Assembly (NCBI RefSeq): GCF_000340885.1
Contig: NC_020291.1
Span: 4,401,001 to 4,465,000 of the forward strand
Source: Clostridium saccharoperbutylacetonicum N1-4(HMT)
GTDB lineage: Bacteria > Bacillota > Clostridia > Clostridiales > Clostridiaceae
Direction of reading: 5' to 3'
Length of the DNA: 64,000 nt
The notes beneath the pieces are model-generated. The model saw only the letters and a list, made by a program, of their open reading frames with translations. It ran no database searches and was not told the DNA's origin. This document shows, piece after piece, positions 17,046-26,118 of the stretch. Made by a program: the position numbers and the translations under genes. The stretch's first letter is position 1; every line of letters starts with the position of its first letter.

Positions 17046-18584
17046 TTACTTAATACTTTTTAATATTGTATCCACGTTATCATAATTAGCTCCAAGTGAT
17101 TTTGCTTTAAGCATCTCTTCTTTTGCTAAATCTAACTTTTTCGCATTATAATATACTATTCCTAGACAGTAATGCCCATCTTTAGGGTCTAATTCAATTA
17201 AGTTCTTTGAATAATTAACAGCATCATCATACTTCATTAAAAATATATCTGCATTAATAATAGATTTTAAAACATAAGTTTTCATATTCTTATCCGGATT
17301 TGATGCCAAAATTTCCTTAGAATTACTTTCAACTGCCTTCCAATTTTGTGCTTTGTAATCTTGCTCTAGTTGCATTGCTAATCTTATTGTTTTACTTTGA
17401 GTGTTATTAAATCCCCACCAAACTGTTGATGCGGTTATTATAAGTGCTAGTAGTACGTAGATATATCTATTAAAGTACAACAACCTCTTTCTCGACTCAT
17501 TGAAAATTCCTGCAACGGTGAAGCCTCCAATAAGACCTCCTAAATGTGCAAAGTTATCTATTCCAGATTTACTAAATCCATAAAATAAATTTATTAATAT
17601 TGCTCCAAGAATGTTTGGTCCTAATCCTGACTTGAATAATGCTGGTTTCTCTATACATTTAAAAAGAACAGCTCCAAATAATCCAAAAATAGCTCCTGAT
17701 GCTCCTACTCCAGGATTGGAATTAAATGCAAAACTAAATATATTACCTAAAATTCCAGCTATAAAATATATAGTTATAAACTTTGCTTTTCCAAAAATTC
17801 TTTCAGAAAGTTTACCTATTAAATATAATGTATAGCAATTTAATGCTACATGCATTATGTTAGCATGTAAAAACATTGGTGTAATAAATCTCCAATATTG
17901 TCCTTGTATTATACTAGTATTTTCTTTACTTCCAAATTCAAATAGAAGTTTATTATAATCTATACCTGTCTCCCATGAATATATCCCCATTATGACAAAA
18001 ATAAAAAGATTTAAAGCAATCAGTATATATGTAATTATTGAGTCTTTACTCTTAAATTCAACATTAGATTCCATCCTCTTCTTCTCCACAATTTCTTCAA
18101 AACTTGGTGTAGATGTATCAATTTTCTTATATTCATCAAAATACCTTTCTAAATGTTCTTTTACACAAAATTTATCTCTTTTAGCATTTAAATAACTCAC
18201 AACACTTTGCTTTTCAAGATCCACAACCATACTTCTTAAATATTTATTACCTGCTACTTTATCAACTTGATTATCTTCAATAATCTTAACCTTCTCTATT
18301 GGTGGGTCACTATCGAAAATAAACATTCCAAAATAATATACAATTGTGTTCTTCTTAATGCCTAGAAGCTTTTCCTTAACATCTACGAAATATTGTTTTA
18401 TTTCTTCTTCTGAAAATAAATCTCCATTCATTAATTCTAAGACAATCATTGTGCCATAATAATCTTTTATCATTATATTGTCTTTTTCATCTATTCTTAT
18501 TTTATTTTCCTCATCACATAAAGGCATAAAATCCTTATACTGAGTGAAACTCTTCATTATCATTTTAATTTCATTTGTATACAT
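17046..18584 (-). CDS. Rhomboid family intramembrane serine protease with TPR tail (GluP/YqgP-like)
   Basis: The 512 residues have a soluble N-terminal domain (about 1-180), a six-to-seven-helix rhomboid core (about 185-385) and a C-terminal TPR-like region (about 395-512). Catalytic residues are visible: Ser in GVGASGAIFGLFG and His in NFAHLGGLIGGF. The WRFITPMFLHANIMHVALN segment is the conserved His/Asn-rich helix 2. The layout equals Bacillus GluP (YqgP), a membrane-protein quality-control protease. It is a single-gene unit. Confidence 0.93.
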   Translation of the reverse strand: MYTNEIKMIMKSFTQYKDFMPLCDEENKIRIDEKDNIMIKDYYGTMIVLELMNGDLFSEEEIKQYFVDVKEKLLGIKKNTIVYYFGMFIFDSDPPIEKVKIIEDNQVDKVAGNKYLRSMVVDLEKQSVVSYLNAKRDKFCVKEHLERYFDEYKKIDTSTPSFEEIVEKKRMESNVEFKSKDSIITYILIALNLFIFVIMGIYSWETGIDYNKLLFEFGSKENTSIIQGQYWRFITPMFLHANIMHVALNCYTLYLIGKLSERIFGKAKFITIYFIAGILGNIFSFAFNSNPGVGASGAIFGLFGAVLFKCIEKPALFKSGLGPNILGAILINLFYGFSKSGIDNFAHLGGLIGGFTVAGIFNESRKRLLYFNRYIYVLLALIITASTVWWGFNNTQSKTIRLAMQLEQDYKAQNWKAVESNSKEILASNPDKNMKTYVLKSIINADIFLMKYDDAVNYSKNLIELDPKDGHYCLGIVYYNAKKLDLAKEEMLKAKSLGANYDNVDTILKSIK

Positions 18585-18691
18585 AAAATCCCCCTTATAT
18601 CCCTCAAAAGCATAACCACATTATACCATAACATAATTTCTATTAATACAATTGAACATTTTCTAACTGATTCATTTACTAATCCATAAAT

Positions 18692-18734
18692 GAAAATAAC
18701 TGCAATTGTCTAATAAACAGTTGCAGTTATTTTC
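18692..18734 (-). terminator. Terminator of msrB
   Basis: A 14-bp perfect stem (18692-18705 with 18721-18734) 49 bp after the msrB stop. The inner part of the stem, AACTGCAA/TTGCAGTT, is the same as in the hairpin at 15,409. Confidence 0.7.
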
Positions 18735-18782
18735 GCTAGCTTTATTCTTTCGTTTTTTCATACTTATTTCCTAAAAAACTTT

Positions 18783-19235
18783 TTAACTATCTAATTCATC
18801 TAAATATTCTTCATAACCTAATTCCTTCATTTTATCCATTGGAATAAATTTAAGTGCTGCTGAATTAATGCAATATCGTAACCCTCCTGCATCTTTAGGG
18901 CCATCATTAAATACGTGACCTAAGTGAGAATCGCCAATATTACTTCTTACCTCTGTTCGCACCATACCATGACTTTCATCCTTTTTTTCCTTAATAACTT
19001 TTCTTGTTATAGGCTTTGAAAAGGCAGGCCATCCACAACCTGAATCAAACTTATCAGAAGAAATAAATAAAGGCTCTCCTGTTGTTATATCAACATATAT
19101 TCCTTTTTCAAAAAAGTTATCGTACTCATTATTAAAGGGTGCTTCTGTAGCATTTTCTTGTGTTACTCTATATTGTATTTCTGTTAATTTTTCTTTTAAT
19201 TCTTTAAGTGGCTTTTTTACATACTTCTCATCCAT
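18783..19235 (-). CDS. msrB: Peptide-methionine (R)-S-oxide reductase MsrB
   Basis: MsrB repairs methionine-R-sulfoxide in proteins. Motifs: [31 protein letters not shown] and the catalytic Cys in [12 protein letters not shown]. The zinc-binding CxxC pairs of some MsrB proteins are absent (GEPLF in place of C-x-x-C). The 150 residues are the usual length for a stand-alone enzyme. It is not fused to MsrA here and is monocistronic. Confidence 0.95.
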   Translation of the reverse strand: MDEKYVKKPLKELKEKLTEIQYRVTQENATEAPFNNEYDNFFEKGIYVDITTGEPLFISSDKFDSGCGWPAFSKPITRKVIKEKKDESHGMVRTEVRSNIGDSHLGHVFNDGPKDAGGLRYCINSAALKFIPMDKMKELGYEEYLDELDS

Positions 19236-19434
19236 TATATTACCTCCTCAAAACGTATAATGCTAATTCTTCTTTATTATTATATTTACTCACATTATAT
19301 CATATCAAATTTAATAAAAATCAAAACATATTTTTAATATATTGCATTCTTAAAAAATAGAATATGGTAAACATTATAAATATGAATTACAATATAATTA
19401 ATTGGAATAAGTTTCCGTGTGGAGGTGAGATTTT

Positions 19435-21183
19435 ATGAGAAAAAGAGATTCTAATAATATTAATAATTTCTTTGGTGAATTCTCAAATAAATTTATATTT
19501 AGAAAAGATAATTCTCTGCAAAGCAGAGCTTTAAAAATTACACTTATTTATTTTATTATAGGAAGTTTGTGGATTTTATTATCAGATAACTTAGTTGAAC
19601 TATTTTTTCGTGACTCATATACAATAACCATCATAGCTATTGTAAAAGGATGGTTTTATGTACTTATAACAGCAATTATAATTTTTACTCTTATATCCAA
19701 TGAAATGAGTGAAGTAATTAATTCAAAAGAGAAAATGCAAGATATAAATGCCCTATTAGAAGAAGAAATCGATAAAAAAACACAAATTGAAATAGAAAAT
19801 AATCAGCTGACAGAGAGACTTCAAAAATATAAAATTTTAGCTGAAAATGCTAATGATGCCATATTATTTGTCAATAAAGAGGGCCATATTCTTGAAGTAA
19901 ATGATGCTGCTATAAAAATATATGGATATACATTTGAAGAATTTACAAAGCTTACTGTGTTTGACTTAAGACATATTGAACGGCATCAGAAGATAATAGA
20001 TCAAATGGAAGATGCTGATGCATCAGGAATCATATTTGAAACCATGCACTATTTAAAGGATGGGACTTCAATACCTGTTGAGGTAAGTTCAAGAGGCTCT
20101 ACAATAGGTGATAAAAGAATTTTGCTAAGTATTGTCAGAAATATATCTGATCGTAAAAAAGCTGAAAAAGAAATATTATATTTAAGTTATCATGATCAAC
20201 TTACTGGTTTATATAACAGAAGATTTTATGAAGCAGAACTTCGGCGATTAAATATTGAGGAAAAAATTCCACTAGCTTTAATTATAGCTGATGTTAATGG
20301 TTTAAAACTTATCAATGATGCCTTCGGACATAAAGCTGGAGATACACTTTTACAGAGAATTGCTAATATACTAAAAATAGAATGTCTGCCAAATGGAATT
20401 GTAAGCAGAATAGGAGGAGATGAATTTGTTATTCTCCTCTATAATACAAATGAAATTTCAACCGAAAAAATCATCAATAATATCAAAACTGCAATTAATG
20501 ATGAAAAATCAGATACTGTTATTTTATCTATTTCAATAGGTGCTGCTGTTAAGAAAAATAAGTTTGAAGATATAGATGAAATATTTAAAAAAGCTGAAGA
20601 AGACATGTATAAAAATAAACTTATTGAAAGTCCTGCTATGAGGAAGAATACAATTGATTTAATTATGGATTCTTTACATAAAAAAAGTAAAATAGAAGCA
20701 GTTCATAGCAAAAAGGTAAGTGGAATTTGCAAATTAATTGGAAAAGCTTTGAATTTTGATAATGAACAATTAGAGCAAATTGGACTGGCTGGTCTTATGC
20801 ATGATATAGGCAAAATATCCATTAGCAAAGAGTTACTAAATAATCCAAAGCCTCTAAATGAAGAAGAATTGCAAGAGTTTAATAGGCATTCAGAAGTAGG
20901 CTATCAAATATTACGAGCAGTAAATGAATTTACGAGTATAGCTAATTATGTTCTTGAACATCATGAAAGATGGGATGGGAAAGGATATCCAAAAGGGTTA
21001 AAAGGAGAAGAAATATCAATTGAAGGGCGAATTTTAGCTGTTGCTGATGCCTATGTATATATGACTTCAAACAAAAACCTAAGTGAAGAAGCTGCTGTAA
21101 ATGAACTTAAGAAATATTCTGGAAGCCAGTTTGATCCTGAAATTGTTCAAGTCTTATTAGAAAAAGTACTTATTCGTCCATAA
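19435..21183 (+). CDS. Membrane PAS-GGDEF-HD-GYP protein (cyclic-di-GMP metabolism)
   Basis: This 582-residue protein has two membrane helices (about 33-52 and 62-86), a coiled segment, a PAS sensor (about 135-245), a GGDEF domain with an intact SRIGGDEFVILL (about 322) and an HD-GYP domain with GLMHDIGKI (about 455) and HHERWDGKGYPKG (about 508). GGDEF makes and HD-GYP breaks c-di-GMP, so it could do both. I see no RxxD inhibitory site before GGDEF. The start follows a GGAGGTGAG site. It is monocistronic. Confidence 0.93.
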   Translation: MRKRDSNNINNFFGEFSNKFIFRKDNSLQSRALKITLIYFIIGSLWILLSDNLVELFFRDSYTITIIAIVKGWFYVLITAIIIFTLISNEMSEVINSKEKMQDINALLEEEIDKKTQIEIENNQLTERLQKYKILAENANDAILFVNKEGHILEVNDAAIKIYGYTFEEFTKLTVFDLRHIERHQKIIDQMEDADASGIIFETMHYLKDGTSIPVEVSSRGSTIGDKRILLSIVRNISDRKKAEKEILYLSYHDQLTGLYNRRFYEAELRRLNIEEKIPLALIIADVNGLKLINDAFGHKAGDTLLQRIANILKIECLPNGIVSRIGGDEFVILLYNTNEISTEKIINNIKTAINDEKSDTVILSISIGAAVKKNKFEDIDEIFKKAEEDMYKNKLIESPAMRKNTIDLIMDSLHKKSKIEAVHSKKVSGICKLIGKALNFDNEQLEQIGLAGLMHDIGKISISKELLNNPKPLNEEELQEFNRHSEVGYQILRAVNEFTSIANYVLEHHERWDGKGYPKGLKGEEISIEGRILAVADAYVYMTSNKNLSEEAAVNELKKYSGSQFDPEIVQVLLEKVLIRP

Positions 21184-21346
21184 GTTCTCAACTTATTAAT
21201 TCAGGCACAATGAACAATATATAAATGATCACCTTATTAATTGGCAATTTTTTAAATATAATTTCGTAATTTTATCACTTCCTCCAAATTAAAGCTTTCA
21301 ATACTTCTTCTAAGAACAATTATTCTACTACAAGGAGTGATATTTA

Positions 21347-21421
21347 ATGAAGTGGAATGAAGTAAGAATAATTGCAACTTTAACAGACCAAAAAAGTCTA
21401 CTTGTAAAACTTTCCAAGTAG
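21347..21421 (+). CDS. Possible 24-residue small ORF with ribosome binding site
   Basis: An AAGGAG site 9 nt upstream precedes an ATG and 24 codons (MKWNEVRIIATLTDQ...), ending inside the terminator hairpin. The opening resembles the N-terminus of PrmA-like methyltransferases, so it may be the remnant of a larger gene. It could also be a chance frame. Confidence 0.25.
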   Translation: MKWNEVRIIATLTDQKSLLVKLSK

Positions 21422-21428
21422 ACTTTTT
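21391..21428. terminator. Strong bidirectional terminator after sod
   Basis: AAAAAGTCTACTTG and CAAGTAGACTTTTT form a perfect 14-bp stem with T-runs on both strands, 13 bp after the superoxide dismutase stop. Confidence 0.85.
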
Positions 21429-21440
21429 ATAAAATAAATT

Positions 21441-22052
21441 TTATTTCACTGCTTCTTCATATAACTTATTAGCAAAATCCCAATTAACAACACTCCACCA
21501 TGCGCCGACATAATCTGGTCTTCTGTTTTGATATTTTAAGTAGTATGCATGTTCCCATACATCTAGAGCTAGTACTGGTTTCAAGCCTTCGCTAACTGGA
21601 GAGTCTTGGTTTGCTGTAGACACAACTTCTAACTCCTTATCCTTGTTAACTACTAGCCAGGCCCATCCACTACCAAATCTTGTAGCAGCTGCTTTTGCAA
21701 AAGCTTCTTTAAAGGCATCAAAGCTTCCAAACTTAGCATTTATTGCTTCTAATAGAGCTCCTTTTTCCTTTCCTCCATTTGGAGATAATAACTTCCAGAA
21801 TAGAGAATGATTAAAGTGACCTCCTCCATTATTTCTAACAGCAGTTCTTATATCTGCTGGAATACTTTCTAAATCCTTAATCAATTCTTCAACTGATTTA
21901 TTTTGAAGATCTGGATAATTTTCAAGGGCTGCATTTAAGTTATTTACATAAGTTGCATGATGTTTTGAATGATGTATTGTCATTGTATTTTCATCTATAT
22001 ATGGCTCTAAAGCGTTATATTTATATTCTAATTGTGGTAATTCATGTTTCAT
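21441..22052 (-). CDS. sodA: Superoxide dismutase, Fe/Mn family
   Basis: This enzyme disproportionates superoxide. Metal ligands are visible: His in [13 protein letters not shown], His in HFNHSLFWK, and Asp/His in [20 protein letters not shown]. The 203 residues are the normal length. The GGAGG site lies 9 nt before the ATG at 22052; a TTG three codons earlier touches the site and is not used. Mn or Fe use cannot be settled from sequence alone. The promoter overlaps a Fur/PerR-like box. Confidence 0.95.
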   Translation of the reverse strand: MKHELPQLEYKYNALEPYIDENTMTIHHSKHHATYVNNLNAALENYPDLQNKSVEELIKDLESIPADIRTAVRNNGGGHFNHSLFWKLLSPNGGKEKGALLEAINAKFGSFDAFKEAFAKAAATRFGSGWAWLVVNKDKELEVVSTANQDSPVSEGLKPVLALDVWEHAYYLKYQNRRPDYVGAWWSVVNWDFANKLYEEAVK

Positions 22053-22089
22053 TTTGTTCAACCTCCAAACGTTTATTTTCTATGTTTAA

Positions 22090-22118
22090 ATATTAACACA
22101 ATTGATAATAATAATCAA
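22090..22118 (-). promoter_or_regulatory. sod promoter overlapping a Fur/PerR-type box
   Basis: On the minus strand TTGATT (22113-22118) and TAATAT (22090-22095) are 17 bp apart. TGATAATAATAATCA (22103-22117) differs from the 7-1-7 Fur-family box TGATAATNATTATCA at one position and covers the -35 box and part of the spacer. A metal- or peroxide-sensing Fur-family repressor would block this promoter. The rest of 22,119-22,407 contains no gene; a short AGAGC/GCTCT stem near 22,203-22,226 is the only other structure I see. Confidence 0.6.
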
Positions 22119-22407
22119 TACTATATGATAATATTTTTAATTTATTTTGTTATGATGTAAGTTCAAATGAAATTTCTCCCTTTAAATAATTTTCAAAAAT
22201 ATAAGAGCCTATTTTTATAAGCTCTAAAACAGTAATTCTTTATTAAATTTCTCTAATTTTCAATATTATATCTAAACTATTTAAAATATTTCCGAAATAT
22301 AATTATGTTAAACAATATAAGTTTTATGGTTATATAGTATATAATTAAACAAATGTAATTCCTTTTAGCAGATAAACATCAACTTATTATATTAGGAGAT
22401 GATAAAA

Positions 22408-22821
22408 TTGATAAAATTAAAACAACAAACAATTGATTTAGCATTGTTAATATTTACAGTTATACTTGGAATCTTTTCGTATATTTTTAATCTAGGCTGG
22501 ATAAGACTAATCTTTTTTCTTCCTTTTTTAATATACAATCTTATTATATTAATTTCAGGCATAATCTATGTTTCTAAGAATTGTAATGAAGGAAATAAAA
22601 AACGAAAACTTGTATTTTATCTTGGTTTGTTAACGTACATGCTTTTTAATGTATTCTTTATTGATGGCGGTGATATTGGTCCTAGCTATTGCTTTTTTAG
22701 TTTAATAAAAGTTTATGGAAATGGTGCTTTATTTACTCATATATCAATGACTAGTCTTGCTATAAGTTTGATATGTATTGTATTAAATATTAAGGCAATT
22801 ATAACTAAAAAAACTCTGTAA
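22408..22821 (+). CDS. Hypothetical four-helix membrane protein
   Basis: I do not recognise this 137-residue protein. Four hydrophobic segments are clear (LALLIFTVILGIFSYIF, LIFFLPFLIYNLIILISGI, KLVFYLGLLTYMLFNVFF and ISMTSLAISLICIVLN). The ATG at 22399 touches the AGGAG site, while a TTG at 22408 is 9 nt behind it, so I favour the TTG. It is isolated and has no clear partner. Confidence 0.6.
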   Translation: MIKLKQQTIDLALLIFTVILGIFSYIFNLGWIRLIFFLPFLIYNLIILISGIIYVSKNCNEGNKKRKLVFYLGLLTYMLFNVFFIDGGDIGPSYCFFSLIKVYGNGALFTHISMTSLAISLICIVLNIKAIITKKTL

Positions 22822-22860
22822 CAAAATGTTTAATATAGTAGCTTCCTCATTCTTCTGACT

Positions 22861-23106
22861 CTAGAAATAGTAAATGATTCTTGCCGCTAATAAATTATAA
22901 AATATATATATTACTATAGTATCCATTGATATTTTTCTTTTACCTTTTAAATGTAAAAATACATCCAATGCTATCATTACTATTTCTAAAACTATAAATA
23001 TTGCAATGAATACATAGAAATTAACATTAAAGAAATCATATGACATTGGCATTAACCCACCTATTAATAATTTAATCCATGGACTTAATTTATTTAAAAT
23101 TTTCAT
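22861..23106 (-). CDS. Hypothetical small membrane protein
   Basis: The 81 residues have two to three hydrophobic stretches (LLIGGLMPMSYDFF, FYVFIAIFIVLEIVMIALDVFL, TIVIYIFYNLLAARIIYYF). A GGGGGA site lies upstream of the ATG. It converges on the preceding membrane protein gene. The family is not known to me; holin-like proteins share this size and layout, but no further evidence supports that. Confidence 0.5.
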   Translation of the reverse strand: MKILNKLSPWIKLLIGGLMPMSYDFFNVNFYVFIAIFIVLEIVMIALDVFLHLKGKRKISMDTIVIYIFYNLLAARIIYYF

Positions 23107-23310
23107 TTATTAATCCCCCAGTTTTTCCAAACATAATTACTTAATTATATCATATTTTCCAAATTAATGTACTTGAAACCATACTTCATTAAAGCATAAA
23201 TTCTTTCCTTATAGAATTTACGCTTATTTAATGCTATTATTTTATTAAAGATTATGAAAAATTTTAAATAATTAATTATTAGGCAATACTATAACCAAGG
23301 AGGTTTTTTC

Positions 23311-23630
23311 ATGTTAATAGATAAACTAAAAACTTATACTTATAAAGATTATCTAACCTTTGATGAAAATGAAAGAATTGAAATAATAGTATGATTGTCG
23401 AGGTTATTTCAGCTTATAATCCTAGTAATGATTATGTAAGAAAATTAAACCTTTATGAAAAGTTTGAAGTTAAGGAATATTGGATAATAAACCCAATGAA
23501 GAAGAATATATTAGTTTATGTACTAACTGAACATGGATACGATGCTCCTACAGCTTATACCTTTAATGATACAGTTAAGGTAAATATCTATGATAATCTA
23601 GAAATAGACTTTAAATCAATTGATATATAA
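23311..23630 (+). pseudogene. Uma2 (DUF820) family endonuclease gene with internal deletion
   Basis: A perfect AAGGAGG site and ATG at 23311 start MLIDKLKTYTYKDYLTFDENE, the N-terminus of Uma2 proteins. After 27 codons the frame hits TGA near 23392. The downstream frame reads MIVEVISAYNPSNDYVRKLN and on to FKSIDI, the family's C-terminal third, where VEV(I/V)S and the Tyr-rich EYWIINPM are typical. The central part with the PD-(D/E)XK active-site Asp is gone, so an internal deletion of roughly 80 codons has removed the nuclease core. The result is a non-functional gene. Confidence 0.8.
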
Positions 23631-23656
23631 TTGTTATTTGGCATTCCAAGCTAATT

Positions 23657-23679
23657 AGGACTACCTAAAAGGTAGTCCT
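23657..23679. terminator. Terminator hairpin between convergent genes
   Basis: AGGACTACC and GGTAGTCCT form a perfect 9-bp stem with a TAAAA loop, 15 bp after the YbaK-type gene stop. The same stem occurs in the terminator at 26,060. Confidence 0.65.
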
Positions 23680-23694
23680 GATACATACTTTAGT

Positions 23695-24168
23695 TTAATT
23701 ACTCCAGCCTTTGCAGACATCAATCCATTCCTCATAGCCAGAATACTCTTCTAATTCTTCAATTGTAAGCTCTATTGCACTATTGCCACTTCCACAAGCA
23801 GGGAATACAGTTTCAAATCTTTTTAAGGATTCATCAAGATAAACTTTTACTCCCTTGTTGATAGCAAAAGGACAAACTCCTCCAACAGCATGACCAATTA
23901 AGGTTTCGTTTTCCTCTAATGTAAGCATTTTGGCTTTTGCCTTAAACTGTGCTTTATACTTGGAATTATCAATTTTCACATCTCCAGCAACTACAATCAG
24001 AATCGGATTTTCATCAACCATAAATGAAAGTGTCTTTGCAATTCTACACGGATCACAATGTAAGGCTTCTGCTGCAAGCGCTACTGTTTTACTTGATACA
24101 TCAAATTCTTGCACTCGATTATCAATACCGAACTTTTTGAAATACTCTTTAACTTTTTCTATAGCCAT
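23695..24168 (-). CDS. YbaK/EbsC family aminoacyl-tRNA deacylase-like protein
   Basis: Members hydrolyse misacylated tRNA (for example Cys-tRNA(Pro)). The 157 residues show the conserved Lys (RIAKTLSFMV), the GD-x-K-(I/V)D segment and GHAVGGVCPFAI, the substrate-loop signature. A longer frame begins at 24240, but family similarity starts at the ATG at 24168 (MAIEKVKEYFKKFGI); a GAGGGGG site is 12 nt upstream. It overlaps nothing after this trimming. Confidence 0.85.
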   Translation of the reverse strand: MAIEKVKEYFKKFGIDNRVQEFDVSSKTVALAAEALHCDPCRIAKTLSFMVDENPILIVVAGDVKIDNSKYKAQFKAKAKMLTLEENETLIGHAVGGVCPFAINKGVKVYLDESLKRFETVFPACGSGNSAIELTIEELEEYSGYEEWIDVCKGWSN

Positions 24169-24232
24169 ATGTGAAATTTTCCCCCTCTTTCTAAATAACA
24201 TAAACTCATAATAAAACATATAAATTTCAAGC

Positions 24233-25774
24233 TTAAACAATCACCTCAAAAATATTCTTATTCTTAATCTCAATCCACTCTTTAGTGTATTTCTTATTTT
24301 TATTAAAATTGAATTGAAGCAGATAACCTTTATCAACCTTTTGTTCCTCCATATAAGTTGAAAGCTGCTCTAAACCTTTTAATCTATAAGCCTCACCATT
24401 CCAGAGCTTAAGTTCTACTATATGTTTTTCATTTCCATAAGTAATAACTATATCCATTCTCTTATTTTCCCTTGTTTGTGGTTCTACAAAACTGAAACCT
24501 TTTCCATTTAAAATTGGCTTTAAATAAGCTAAAAATATTAATCTCCCATTGGTTTCATAAAAATGTTCATCTTCTTCTCTATACTCTTCAAACATAAACT
24601 CCTGAAATTTTAAAAGAAGCTTTTCCATGTCCAATTTATGGTCTTCTAAAACTTCAGATTTATCTATTTGTGTAAATCTTGATGCCATTTTACGTGCATC
24701 CCTTTGAGCAATAAGATAATCATAAAGCAATGTTTCAAATAATTTATTATGAATGACAAGGCGCCCTTCATGTTCAGCAAGAATTCCATACATTATTCCC
24801 TTTTCATATGCAAAAGAATTATAGGATATCTGTTTTCCTTCAACCAAGATTTCATAAACTACAGCTTTTATTTCTTCAAAATTTTCTAAATTTTTAATTA
24901 CATCATCAAAAAGCGTATTATGCTCATTCAAAGTCATTTTAATAGCTTTTGTAAGTCCTTCAAGAGTCCAATCTTTATCTAAATATTCATCGATATTCTT
25001 ACAAAGTCTGCTGACTAAATAAGGATAACCACTAGTAAAACTCCTTATTTCCTTTGCTAAAAGCTCTATATCCATTTTAATATTTGTTTCATTTACATAT
25101 TCTTCAAGCATAGTTTTAATTTCTTCAACTGAGAAGGACATATCAAGTTTAAAATCTGCTGCTATATTCCAAGGTGAATTAAATACCCTGTCTTTTTCAT
25201 CTCTTATTTTAAGTTTTATATTTTTAATATCATTTACTCCTCCTAAGATAACACTTTTAAATGTAAGATCTTCCTTTGCATTTTGGGCCAAATATTTATT
25301 CCTAAGCACGCCTAAAAACTGCATAAAAATTCTGTTGCCACTACTTTTATCTACTTCATCTATAACTAAAATCATATCTTTGCCGTATTCTTCAATAATT
25401 TCAGTAATATTATTTGATAACTGTTTAAAATTCTTAGTTCTATCTGCGTAGTATTTTAACTTTGTATATAATTCTTTATTAGTAAACCTTAAACTACTTG
25501 CAAAAATATCAAATACTTCTTTACAAAATTTTTCTTCTGTTTCAAAAAGATCATCACCTATTCCTTCAAAACTTGTTTTAATAACAATATATTTTTTATT
25601 TAATTCCTCTACAAGTTCATTAAATGTAGTTGTTTTTCCAAATTGTCTTGGCCTATTTATTGTAAAATAATCTCCTCTATCTACCATTTCAATAATTTTT
25701 TTAACTTTTGAACTTATATCAACCATATAATGCTTTTCTGGTATACAAAGACCTGTTACATTAAAATATTTCAA
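24233..25774 (-). CDS. AAA ATPase-like / PD-(D/E)XK nuclease domain protein
   Basis: This family (AAA-ATPase_like plus PDDEXK_9-type domain) is common in clostridia and Bacteroidetes, often in several copies, and has no proven role. The P-loop is NRPRQFGKTTTF near the N-terminus, Walker B is DMILVIDEVDKSS, and the C-terminal nuclease core is RMDIVITYGNEKHIVELKLW with a following GLEQLSTYM helix. The GGAGG site is 8 nt before a TTG at 25774, so that start fits better than the ATG at 25792, which lies upstream of the site. Confidence 0.82.
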   Translation of the reverse strand: MKYFNVTGLCIPEKHYMVDISSKVKKIIEMVDRGDYFTINRPRQFGKTTTFNELVEELNKKYIVIKTSFEGIGDDLFETEEKFCKEVFDIFASSLRFTNKELYTKLKYYADRTKNFKQLSNNITEIIEEYGKDMILVIDEVDKSSGNRIFMQFLGVLRNKYLAQNAKEDLTFKSVILGGVNDIKNIKLKIRDEKDRVFNSPWNIAADFKLDMSFSVEEIKTMLEEYVNETNIKMDIELLAKEIRSFTSGYPYLVSRLCKNIDEYLDKDWTLEGLTKAIKMTLNEHNTLFDDVIKNLENFEEIKAVVYEILVEGKQISYNSFAYEKGIMYGILAEHEGRLVIHNKLFETLLYDYLIAQRDARKMASRFTQIDKSEVLEDHKLDMEKLLLKFQEFMFEEYREEDEHFYETNGRLIFLAYLKPILNGKGFSFVEPQTRENKRMDIVITYGNEKHIVELKLWNGEAYRLKGLEQLSTYMEEQKVDKGYLLQFNFNKNKKYTKEWIEIKNKNIFEVIV

Positions 25775-26118
25775 TTGTTCTACCTCCAACATGTATTAAA
25801 ATTAAAAATTTGTGCCCTTTATAGCATCATTTAGACATCGAACAACTCATAATTAATGTTATTTAGAGTTCATTAATTACTTCGTACATTGATATTATAT
25901 CCCATAAACTGATTCCATAAAACATCTTATACTTACTTATTTTTATTATTAATTTTCCCCTATCCCCTTCAAACCCGCATATATTCTATAATTTGTTATC
26001 TTCTTATATTTTTACCTTGTTAACTTCTTTCCTTTTTTTAAAGTAATACCTTTATAAAATAATCAGGACTACCTTTTTAGGTAGTCCTGATTACTTTACA
26101 TAACAACTTATTAATTAG
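25775..26118. other. Intergenic stretch, no gene
   Basis: Very AT-rich DNA without an open frame I can support. It contains the promoter region of the ATPase-nuclease gene and the terminator at 26,060-26,093. Confidence 0.6.
26060..26093 (-). terminator. Terminator of the ROK gene
   Basis: A 15-bp stem (26060-26074 with 26079-26093) with a T4 loop lies 26 bp after the ROK stop. Its core AGGACTACC/GGTAGTCCT is identical to the hairpin at 23,657. Confidence 0.8.

Noticed and set aside
22203..22226. Riboswitch or terminator upstream of the 22,408 membrane protein gene
   Set aside because: Only one 5-bp stem; no conserved riboswitch core seen.
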